In this document: piece after piece, positions 39,901 through 51,900 of the stretch
Layout of the letters: every line of letters begins with the position of its first letter
Numbering within the stretch: position 1 is the first letter of the stretch
Assembly: GCA_037957365.1 (NCBI GenBank)
Contig: JARHVA010000123.1
Location: 3,364,501-3,428,500, forward strand
Reading direction: 5' to 3'
DNA from: Torreya grandis
Lineage: Eukaryota > Streptophyta > Pinopsida > Cupressales > Taxaceae
DNA length: 64,000 nt
The notes under the pieces: model-generated
Told to the model about the DNA's origin: nothing
The model's database searches: none
The model's input: the letters and a program-made list of their open reading frames with translations, nothing else
Program-made: the position numbers and the translations under genes

Positions 39901-42900
39901 GAGAGCTAGAAATACAAATATTTGTTGTACATGGTTTCCTCTATAGTCAGGTAATAGAGCAGTTTTAGTCAAGATGGCATTGAAGTCAGCAATAGCACTG
40001 ATATGTTTAAAGATGGCCTCAAAGATATATTTTGCAAATATATCTGTTTATACTGGCATCATTATGCTGTCTCTTTATTATTCTGTTTATTAATGTTTTT
40101 TTGTGTTATTGGCTGCCAGCCTATGTTGTTGGATTGGTACCAAATTATAAATACGGTTCAGCATGGCACTGCCATCTGGCAATGGCTTAGCATTTACATG
40201 GAAAAGTTGTAGAAGCAAGTCTTACCGTCCAAGCATAGGCTTGCAGGAAACTGAGCCTACGTTGATGTGTGGCACGGTATTCAAACCTGTATTTCTCGTG
40301 AATATCAGGCACTTAGCATGTGATGCTAGCCATTTGCAGGTTCTGATGTTGGAAGTAATGTTTGGTGATTGGTCCTTAAGTGGTTTGTATAATCAGCTTC
40401 AGGCTGGAATTATCTTTTGGACTAATTTGTTGTCATGTGACGGAGAATAATTATCTTAAATGGGTTTGCCTGCCTTCAATTTGTGGCCAGATTTGTTTTT
40501 GAGCCTTTTCATTGCAGAATTGCAGAATCTTAGGGAGATTTGCGGTTTTCTGGCTCATGTTGGTTCAATAAAATGAATAGAACGTCTGGTATCAATGTTT
40601 TTTTGGTTATTTCTCTACAAGCCTTTATAACTGTGTGACTTATGTTGATATTATTAGAAAGACACTTTGATCTTTCAGAAAAGGGCTTCTTGCTTATAAA
40701 AATAGGTATTGCTATGTTGGAGATTATTATACACTCTTCTCCATCTTTTTAAATCAGATTAACTTTAAAAAAATCAGTTTTCTTAAATAACTAATATGTA
40801 GATATTAGTTGAGAAAGATAGGGGCCAAAGAAGCTAAAATCAAACAACCAATTACAACAAATTAATTTCTCAAATATGTTAGTGGCAGTTTAGACAGTCT
40901 CCCATTTCAAGTAGCAAATACCTGATTAAGCTATCGATTTATCCTTAAAACAATTATGCATAAAGAAAAGTATACATACAATCTCAGGGACAAAATCAAT
41001 CTCGTGATTTCCTGCTGTCCATATCCAAGATTGATAAGCTGTACTTTTTTCAACAAATCTTCCCCATGTGTCCCATCTCCTATTATCATGAAATTCATAA
41101 TTGTCTGCATAAGAAAGATCTCCTACATACAGAACTGCCTGTCCTTTGGACCTCAAATAATGCTGAAAGGTCTTATTTGAGTCAAATGATTGACCAAGAT
41201 CCCCTGCATACACCTATTGTCTGTAAGGTTCCACTTGCAACCAAATCAAAGTTCAGGAAGGAAATAAACATTGCGTTTTTGGTTGATTAGATCCTTATTA
41301 AAAAGCATATCAGTTTCATAATAATTGGCTTTAAGAATTGCATAAGGCTTCACTAAGTGACAAATAAGGTTTAAAGATTTATGATTTTTGAACTAGCCTT
41401 CCTACACCCAAAACTATGCGGTATAAGAACCCTTGCACCCTTCCCAAATGGGGGCAACATGCTTTCTATATGAAAACATCAGTAGTAAATGCATTCTAAA
41501 CTCCCTCTAAGGTGGCAAATGAGGAGTTAGACCAAGGTAAAGCCCAACATTTTACATTCATATACGAAATAAGTGTCTATTCTATTTAAAGATGATGCCT
41601 TAATAATTAATTCATAAGGAGACTTAAAAGTCTATAATTTTTTCATGTCTCTCTTTTGTTAGGGACATCATTGAATACCTTTAGCCTTAACCAATTCTCG
41701 GGGCTAAGGGACAAGTAAGAAGGGAAAGAGAAATAAGTGATTTTAATTGAAAATATGTAAAATGTACTTTTAAAAGGTACTTTATGTTTTAAGAATTACT
41801 TAAGTTTGGGCCCTTTAAGGGTCATGAGTGACGTAAAAAACAATCTTATGATTTGAATTTGTATTTACCTCCCAATTGGACGTGCCCCTTGGGGGAAGTG
41901 GTATAAAAAGAAAGGAGGATTTCATTTGAACGCATGTTATGTTAATGTTCAAAATATTGGTCATTAAGCACAAAAACGTTCGATCCATTGCTTTGAAGAT
42001 GGAAACCTTCAAGCAACAAAGGAGTGGGGATGCCAACCATCATTTTTCAACTAGGGCAACTTCATCTTGAGGTTGTACTTATACTTAATATTCAAAAAAT
42101 ACAAATATATATTTCATTTGGAGTGGGGCGACTAGGGTTTGGAGCCTTGGGAGTTGATTAGATAGGATGAAGACCCCTCATTGGAGGGTTGTGTGGATTT
42201 TGCTGCTGGAATTGATTATTTCCAGCTAGGGCGACTTGGTTGAAGAGCTGGTTTGCAGGGTTTTGGGGCTCATTTCGGGTCAAAACACATTCTGATTTTA
42301 TCCTAATATTTTTGCAGTGTGGTGACCTTGTGAGGGTTTTTGGCATATTTTGAGGGTCATCTTTTCCCAAAAATATTAAATAAATATTTTATATATTTTG
42401 CTATCTTTGGTGAATTGATTTGAGGGGCTTGTAGCTCCAAATACACTCAGATTTCTCATGATAAATTATGTTTATTTAATTCTGTATTTTTATGCAATTT
42501 TATGAGGGTTTCACTTGAATAGATTAACTACAAATTTTTATTAAAATTCAAGCTTGGAGGCATCTAAGGTTTGAGGGTTATTTTTTGTTTTTTTAAGGAT
42601 AATTGCTTGTTTGGACTTGCCAATTGTTGTTTAGGGCTTAGCATAATTTTATGCTAATTTTTAGAAGTATTTGGCAGCTAGAGTTTGCTGTAAATAAAAA
42701 TTAGATTTGACTATTTACCTAGGGTTTTGCAAAAAAATCAAAATTAAGAAAAAATACCTAATTTGAGACATTTTAGTGGTATCAGAGCCATATCTTGGCT
42801 AGCCATGGGTTTTCAAGGTGATACATGCAAGAGGGTGACAAAGAGGTAAGGTATTACTTGAGTATGAAGAAAGTAGAAAAAAATCCACAAACAGAAACAA

Positions 42901-45900
42901 TGTCTCACTTGGAGCAGCCAAGGGATGAGGTAGAAAACAAAGAAGAACAAAAGTTTGACAGGTACACACAGGCTAGGAACAAATGACTACTATGATGGCA
43001 TAATTTATTTGCACTATGAAATAAATGAGAGGTGACAAACCATACAATGGAGATGGTAGTGCTTCTAGGAGTCACAACCTCATAGATTAACATTTTAAAG
43101 GGATTGGAGGAGCTACATGTAGGCCTAACCAACCTACTTTTTTGCAAGAAGTTGTCATTCCGGGTGGGAAAGAGCAACCTACATTGAGGGATAGCTTGTT
43201 GAGAGATTATGATAAATACATGACATATCCAGCTCCTTTTAGGGATCAAATGGACTTTTTAGCTTTCACTTCATGGAAACATGGCCAAATAGGTGGCAAT
43301 AGGGCTGGCCAAAAGCACAAGGGCAGCCAAAGAGGACTTCACCATGCATTGGAAAAACTTTCACTTTCCAATTTTGATGGTTCACTCAAGAGTTCAGCTA
43401 GGGCTTGGATTCAAAAGGTGGACACATACTTTTCCCTTAGGCCTATGATGGAAAAAGAGGGCATTCAGTTTGTTACTTTGCACTTGGAAGGGGCTGCCCA
43501 TGAAGGGTGGTATCATGGATTGGTCACTCAATGGCATCAACTCATTTCATCATATGATGAATTCAGTAAGAGGATTATTGAAAGGTTTGATAATGCTGAT
43601 CCAGAGATACACTTTAGAGAGTTGGCACAATTGAAACAAAATGATACTTTAGAGGAGCATGTGACTGAATTTTAGAGGCTTTCAGTCATGGTAACAAATG
43701 TTTTAGAAAGAAGATTGGTGGTTCTTTTCATGGAGGGCTTGGCTGATTCTATTAGAGGTTTGGTCAAGTCTTTTGACCCTTCTCTTCAAGAAGCCATTCA
43801 AAAGGCCCTTGATCTTGAGTCTTCGGCACCACAAGGTAAAATGCTGCCATTTAGTTCACAAAAAACTAAATCTTTCAAACCTTTTGGACAGCCAAAAGAC
43901 AATAAATGGGGACAGCCAAGGGGCAACACTTTTGGACCACCAAGATTAGCTCCTTTGGGGCAATTTGATAGGCCAAACCAACAAGGTTTGGGGTAGTTTG
44001 GTAAGCCAAACCAGTAGGGTTTGGGGCAGCAAAGAGAGTTGCCAAGAGGGAATTATGAGACAACAAACAAATTAAAAAGGAAGAAGTTGTTCTTTGATTG
44101 TAAAGACCCTTGGACACTGGGTTGCCATTGTCATGGGAAGGGTCAAGTGCACTACATTGAGGTGCATTCCGATGAAAAAGATGAGGGTGAAGACGAAGGG
44201 GCAGCCACCTATGAAGAACACTTGGAGATCCTTGGAGGAGAGGACTTGGATGACACCTTTGCTTGGACTCCTAGATACTATTCCTTTCGTGTGAAAAGTA
44301 ATTTGAAAGGTAAGGATGTCACTATTCTCATTGATAGTGGAGCTCCTCATAATTTCATTGATAAGAAATTAGTTGCTTTGCGTGTATTGCAATCTATTGA
44401 GTTTAATGGTTTTTGAGTGATCGTGGTGGATGGCTACACCATCCCTTTACCACTAAAGACCCTAAGTTGAGCATCATGATAGGAACACATCTCATTGAGG
44501 ATGATTTCTATGTGGTTGGTATTGGGGAGACCAACCTAGTGCTTGATATACAATGGTTCCACTCTCTTGGGGAGTACACACAAAATTACCAAACCATAGA
44601 GCTCAAGTTTAATGTGAATGGAAAAAAAGTGTTTCTACATCGTTTTCATGATAAGGCACCCAAGGGGGCAACATCCAAGAGGATAGAGAGCATGATTCAT
44701 TAAGGGATTCTGGTAGGGGCAGCAAGACAAGTTGCTTTGTCTGAGTTGGAACAACCAACTCTCATGAATGAAACTAGTCACACACATGGCTTGTTGAGTG
44801 GAGCAAACATGGAAAAGGGTTACCCTTACAAAAAAATCAATAAATTGGTCATAGGACGGCCTTAAAGGTATGTTAAACATCATCAAATTTGTTTTTACAT
44901 GAGCTTATTCCTAAGGTACGAAGGCAGATCCGAAATTTGCGTTAAAAACCAAATTAAAGGGTGTAAACAAAAATCAGATTTGGTTGTGAAGTTTCAGAAT
45001 CTTTTGAGATCTAAGAATAGTGAATTTGGAGAGGTCAAATCAGCTGTCTATTGAGGTCAAAATTTCACATTTTTTTAGCACATTACAGCCCCTAACCAAT
45101 TCTGGAAATGTCAATACACAGTCTGAATTTTCAGACTCAAAAAATTCGCAGTGGTTAGAGCAGGTCCAGCCACTATATGAGGACAAAAATGTTGAATTTT
45201 TATGCATGCTACAGCCCATGGTGAGTTTCAAAAAGATATATGCAACGTCTGAATTTTATTACTCAGAAATTTCTAAGTTGATAAAGCAAGTTCAGCCACC
45301 TATTGAGGGTAAAAAGGTTGAAATTTGGAGCAAACTACAGCTCCTAACAAGAAGGAGAAACCTACCGTGGCATGTAAGAGAGATCAAGGGGTTGTTGAGA
45401 GGTGACCACACTAGTATGCAACCAAGAATGAAGGTCAAAGGAATTTTTCCATTTGGAGCAGCAAGGTATCATTTTCCAAATATTTTTATTTTGGCAACTC
45501 TAGTTCCTTTTATATGAAGTTTGTGCTTTTGTGGACATCATCTAAGTTCATGGATAACAATGAGTTCAATTTGGACTACAAGGGGGCAATCTCCTTGATG
45601 AAGGAGTTATGGACTTTGGAGGAAATTTGGGAGCTTCCATCCCTTGAGGGACATGTTTGGGGAAGCTTGAAGCATGTTTGGGAGAATTGGAGGCATGGTC
45701 ATGAAGATTGTATGGTATGTCATGAGAAAACAAAGAGGAAAGGTAGTTGTAACATCTCTTCTTGTCATATTTACTATGACAAATTCAACTCTTCTACGGT
45801 AAAACATGACTCCAATGTTGTTTCCCTTAGAGCTCTATAAATGTTTGACACACCAAAGGGCAAGAGGAACGTGAGAAAGGGGATTTCCAAGAACAATTGC

Positions 45901-48900
45901 ATGGTTGTAATTTGCAATTGCAGCCCTCTAATCATCATGCATAGCTTTCTTTGCGAAGCACCCCATTCTAAAATCAGAGGATCTAGGGGCATGAGGACCA
46001 AGGATTGGAGAATCATCTTATGGAGAGGATTTCGAGCCCATAGAAGACACCACGAAACATAATGGAGAACTTCATTTTTGACTAATGTGTTTGCTTCTTG
46101 TGTAGGTGATGATATAAGGGCAATCAAGACCTAAATATTTGAAGAGCACATGGTTGTAATACATTTTTCCGTAATGCCAATTCTGAAAATTTCATTGCTT
46201 TCATCATTTTATTGGCAGCGTTGAGATACATGGGCTCTATGGCAAGAGGAAAGAGGATATGTTACTGCTGTTTTTGAAAATTCAACTTGCATGAATAACA
46301 AATAATCCTCATGAACGATAGTAGAAGGCTTCACCAAGAGGGTTCTTCCCTATGGGATGGCCCAAGGTTCGAATTGTGTGCAAAATCTATGATGGGAACA
46401 GCCCTATGGGTGCTTCAATTGTTTTAAGACAAGCAATTTTGAGCAGGGAGGATTGTCATACCCCTCTTTTGTTAGGGACATCATTGAAGACCTTTAGCCT
46501 TAACCAATTCTCGGGTGCTAAGGGACAAGCAAGAAGGGAAAGAGAAATAAGTGATTTTGATTGAATATATGTAAAAGGTACTTTATGTTTTACGAATCAC
46601 TTAAGTTGCGAATCTTTAAGGGTCATGAGTGATGTAAAAAACAATCTTCCTTACGATTTGAATTTGTATTTTCCTCCCAATTGGGTGTGCCCCTTGGGGG
46701 AAGTGGTATAAAAGGAAAGAGGATTTCATTTGAAGACATTTTATGTTAATGTTCAAAATATTGGTCATTAAGCACAAAAACGCTTGAGTCATTGCTTTGA
46801 AGAGAAAAACCTTCAAGCAAGAAAGGAGTGGGGACGCCAACTCTCATTTCTCAACTAAGGCAACTTCATCTTGAGGTTATATTTGCATTTAATATTCAAA
46901 AAATACAAAATTATTGCATCTAGAGTGGGGTGACTAGGGTTTAAAGCCTTCGAAGCTGATTGGATAGGATGAAGACCCCTCATTGGAGGGTTGCGTGGAT
47001 TTTGCTGCTGGAATTGATTATTTTTAGCTAGGGCAACTTGGTTGGAGAGCTCGTTTGCAGGGTTTTAGGGTTCATTTCGGATCAAAACACATTATGATTT
47101 TATTCTAATATTTCTGCAGTGTGGTGACTTGTCTTAGGAAGGTTTATGACATATTTTGAGGGTCATCTTTGCCCAAAAATATTAAATAAATATTTTATAT
47201 ATTTTTTCAGCTTTGGCGAATTGATTTGAGGGGCTTGTGGCTCCAAATATACTCAAATTTTTCATGATAAATTCTGCTTATTTAATTCAGTATTTTTATG
47301 CAATTTATGAAGGCTTCACTTGAATAGATCAGCAGCAAATTTTTATTAAAATTTCAGCTTGGAGGTGTCTAGGGTTTGAGGGTTATTTCTTGCTTTTGGA
47401 GAGATAAATTGCTTGTTTGGACCAGCCAATTGTTGTTAAGAGCTTAGCATAATTTTATGCTAATTTTTGGAAGTATTTGGCAGCTAGGGTTTGCTGGAAA
47501 TAAAAAACATATTTGACTATTTACCTAGGGTTTTGCAAAAAAATTAGAATTCAAAAAAATTTCGTAATTTGGAACATTTCAATTTTGAATTCCTAGTAGT
47601 ATTCAACATTCCCATGTTATCTCTAAGGTAGTTAACTTACAGATGCTTCTTAGGAGACTTGAATTACTAAGTTTTGATTGGCTTGCAAGTTAGTTGGTCA
47701 AGGTGGTTCTAGAGTTGTGATCAACATAAGTGTTAGATCACACAAACTATGACCCATTCATGCTTTGTTTTTTCTCATAATTAGATTTAATTCACCTAGT
47801 TAGGTTTAAAGACCTCTCTCCACCATGTAAAAATGGAAGTCCTTGATAGATTAGCAACAAGAGTGGTGAGGATCGCGGACAAATAGCACCTAAAATAGGC
47901 ATTAAAATACCTTTCCAAAACTTTGAAAACAATGGATATAAAGAGACAAAAATTTGAAGGTCATTTCAAAAAGCTAAGGAATGAGGAGCAAATGAAAAAA
48001 AGCAACAAAGTCCGATGATAGGAACGATGGTCTAAGGGTCACCCTCTCATATATACAAGGCATTAGGGATAAATTAGCAAAGAAAATTTGGACAAAAAGG
48101 TATTAATTTGGTTTTGCCCCTAAGTGTACTTTGAGGGATATGTTACATAGGGTGAATATCCCCAAAATCCTTGACTATACAAAGTAGTGTCTGCAATATA
48201 TTTGGAGAAAAAGGGAGGTCAACGCAAGCTAGAGCAAAGGAACATTGCAAGGACATATTTCATAATTGGGTGAAGAAGTCAGCACTAGTAGAGCATTCAT
48301 ATAAATTCAAACACAAAATAAACATTAAGAAGGGCAAGCTCTTTGCCAAAGTGGATCATTATTTGAATAGAAGGGTTTGGGAAGATCTTGAGATTGAGAA
48401 GAATCCACAAAACATGGAAACCTCTTATTGACATTATTAAAATAAAGAAAATGAAAAGTCATGAATAGGAAGAGGCTGATTTAAGAATGGTAGGAGACAT
48501 GAGATTCGTGCTTTAAATGCATTATGTCTTCCTTCAGTAATACAGACGGACCTGAAACATTAAGAATTTTTAATTCTTTGAATGTAGTGTATCTAGAAGT
48601 TTTAATGTTAAATGAATCTCGTTGCGGAAGCCTAAAACAATTAGATGTTTACTCAATCAACATATATTTACAAGAAAAATATTTGTCAATTCCTATCTAT
48701 TTTATTCAATGGTTTTATTTGATCATTCAATAATTTTAAAGTGGATGAACATACTCCAGAATCGTTTTAGCTACCATAAAATTCACACCCACAATACATG
48801 CAATACTATAAATCAATAAAATCTTTAAATAAAAACAATACACAAATTTACCACAAGTAGCATGGCTACTTCTTTAAATTAAAAAGCTCTAGGCTAAATT

Positions 48901-51900
48901 GCCAATATAACAATAACTCTCTTCCATGGTAATTGCCTCATCCACTACTCTCTTTGCTCTTATAGAGATAAGAAAGAGGCTAGGGGTAGAGTTTGGAGAG
49001 TAGTTAACTTGAAGACTTGTATAACAAGTCTTTTTAGACATAAGACTTTAATATTAATAGTGAAAATCAAGTCAATAACTTGATTGATACTATTCTCTAA
49101 TAATAGTATGTGGATAAATGTGCACCAATTAGTGATTATCTATAAATAATATTACAATGACTATTACAAGTGCATCTTAAAACCATACAATAGTGTATGA
49201 GTAATTAAATATACTGCCTCCCCGCTTAAAATGTACTTAAATGAAGGGAAGGATAGGGAAATCACTAAACTATTCCCCCTTGACGATACCTTCCTTCACT
49301 CTTAAAATTTGCCTAAGCTGAACAAATCAGGTTTCAAACAAGGGTTTTATGAAGATGTCTGTAACCTGATCATTTGTTCGGCAAAACTTAAGATCAACAA
49401 CCTTGTTTTGTATCAATTTCTGAATATAATGCATATGAAACTCAATGTGCTTTGTGCAATGGTGCTCCACTAGGTTGCAAGAGATGTGAATATCACTCTG
49501 ATTATCACACCAAAGCATTGTGGGTTGGGTCTGGAAAAATCTGAACTCAGAAAGTATGCGACAAATCCACATTGATTCACAGTCGGCAGCGACAGCTCTA
49601 CTATACTAAACTTCCATAGTAGACAAGGCAATAATAGTTTGTCTCTTGGAAGACAAAGTCACAAGACTTGCCCCAACATGATAGATGTATATTGTGGTCA
49701 ACTTTCGATTGTCTGGATCTCCCCTCTCGAATCACTGTCTGTGTAGCCTACAATTGTTGTTTTCCCACCAGAAGTGTAGCCAACAATTGAGGCATTTCCT
49801 CCAGACTTGTACTCAATCTCATAATTAGTATTACTGCAAAGATATCATAGAATGCATTAGCAGCGTGTCAATGGCTATTTCGGGGTCTTGACAAAAGTGT
49901 GATACAAAATTCACAACAAAATAAAGATTAGGATATGTATGAATCAAGTATAGAAGACTTCCCACCAACTGCCTGTAGAGTGTAATGTCAATAGGAGAAG
50001 AACAATTGGCGGAAAGCTTGACTTCAAATTGAAAAAGAGTTGGTGCAGACTTGGAATCTTCCATGTTGAAGCGATATAGGATGTCTTGAGCATACTTGGA
50101 TTGATTGACGAAAATTCCTTTCTCGAACTATGAAATTTGGAGACCAAGGAAAAAATGTAACAAACCCAAGTCAATCATCTCAAAATACTTCATTAGTTGT
50201 GCTTTCAAATATTGAATTTGCTTGGTGTTAGCTCCTATGATGATTGACTCATCAACATATAAGACCAAATTCAGGTGTTTCCTATCTAATTTCTTGGTGT
50301 AGAATTGATGAGAAACATGTCAATCTTTTCATATTAAACTTGAGGACCTTGTTTCAAGCTATACAAGGACTTTCTCAACCTGCACACATAGTTGGAGTTC
50401 TCACTATTAACAAAAGGTTGGGACATGTAGATTTCTTCTTGCATGTCTCCATGCAAGAAGACAATTTTGACGCCCATCTAATGGACTCCCCATCACTGTG
50501 TTGCAGAAAAGGAGAGTACTAGCCTAATGGAATTCGTCGTGGCGATTGGAGCAAAGGTTTCGTGATAATCAACATCTTCAACCCGTGAAAAACCTTTTGC
50601 TACACTTTGGGATTTGTATCTATCAATGGACCCATTAGTTGCATATTTAGTTCGGTACTCACTTGCACTTCACTATTTTTCTTCCTTTCGGAAGTGGAAC
50701 CAAGTCCCAAGTGTTATTCTTCTTTAGAGAAAAGTTTTTTTGCCATAGCTGCCTACCATTCATGATGCTTAGAAGTTGGATGATAAGTTTCTAGATCCCG
50801 AGTCATTGCCAACTGTGCAAGTGTGCAACACTATATTGTTGTTGCAATCTCGTCTTGTGTGAATGTCTTAGATCCCCTACCAATGCACCAACCTCAGTGC
50901 AAACTGTGCGAACCCATTTTGGTAGAGGTTGTGTTGGTTGTGTAGGGGCATTCTGAATGACTTTTGGTCCCAGTGGTGGAGGAGCTGGTTGTCCCCCTTT
51001 GACTCATCATCTGAAGTTTGAACTATAGTGACTTTCAGAATGAGAATCATCTAATCTACCTTCTTCATAAGAAACATCAAAACTTGTGTCTGGTTTGGAA
51101 AAAACCATTGGAGGAGTAGAAGATGTTGGCTCGTAAGCTTGAGATTGTTCGTCAAACAATACATCCTATTATTAAAGTATTTTAGTGGTGCTTGGAATAA
51201 AAGATATGCCTTAACATCTTCACAGTAGCCGACAAAGATACAAGGTCGACCCTTCCTTTCCATGGCTTTGTATTTATCATCTGGGATATGCGTCCATGCA
51301 TTACATCCAAATATCTTGAAATCTGAAACATCAGGCTTAACACCAAACCATTATTCTTCAACAGTCATATCTTGCACTACTAAATGGGGATTGTGATTTT
51401 GAATGTAGTTTGCACATTGAATTGCCTTTACCCAAAACTAAGGCAATTTTTTGGAATGTACCATGCAATTGGGCATTTCCTTAAGTGTGTGTTTTTAACG
51501 TTCAACTACACCATTCTGTTGAGGGGTGTAGGGCATAGTATGCCGAAGTTGAATTCCTGCCTATTCACAGAAGCTGATCATCTAGTTGTTGACAAACTTT
51601 CCTTCATTGTTTGATCTGAGATGCTGAATTTTTCTCTCTAATAGAGTTTCAACAAGGGCTTTGAAAATCTTGAAGTGCCAAAAGACTTCACTTATGTTTT
51701 TCAGATAGTAGATCCATGTTCTGCAAGAGAAATCATCAATGAACGTAAGCGCCTATTTATGTTTCTAAAAAGAAACATGTGGGAAGGACATAAGATCATT
51801 GTGAACCAATTGTAATCTGTCACTAACCTGTGATTCAATACCATTGTTGACACTAGTTAGATGAGGGATGGGTGCTGTGGACAAAGACTTGATATGTTTA

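Larger units (their letters stand above)
41637..47586 (+). mobile_element. LTR retrotransposon 3 with gag-protease only, PAP intron 3
   Basis: The LTRs are 41642-42775 (1,134 bp) and 46454-47581 (1,128 bp). The right copy starts TGTCATACCCC and ends TTTCA; the left copy has lost the G of TG. Likely 5-bp target duplications are ATTTT at 41637-41641 and 47582-47586; they are low complexity, so less certain. A perfect tRNA-Met primer word (tggtatcagagcc) starts at 42777. The interior carries a broken Ty3/gypsy gag-protease reading frame (43142-44703). After that come about 1.7 kb without reverse transcriptase, RNase H or integrase. It is therefore non-autonomous and the best-preserved member of the lineage of elements 1 and 2. 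Confidence 0.93.

Noticed and set aside
43875..44117. 80-codon minus-strand frame with a repeated motif
   Set aside because: It is antisense to the Gln/Gly/Pro-rich repeat of gag.
48171..48431. 86-codon frame rich in Lys and Asn
   Set aside because: No domain or context. It lies in decayed sequence beside a copia remnant.
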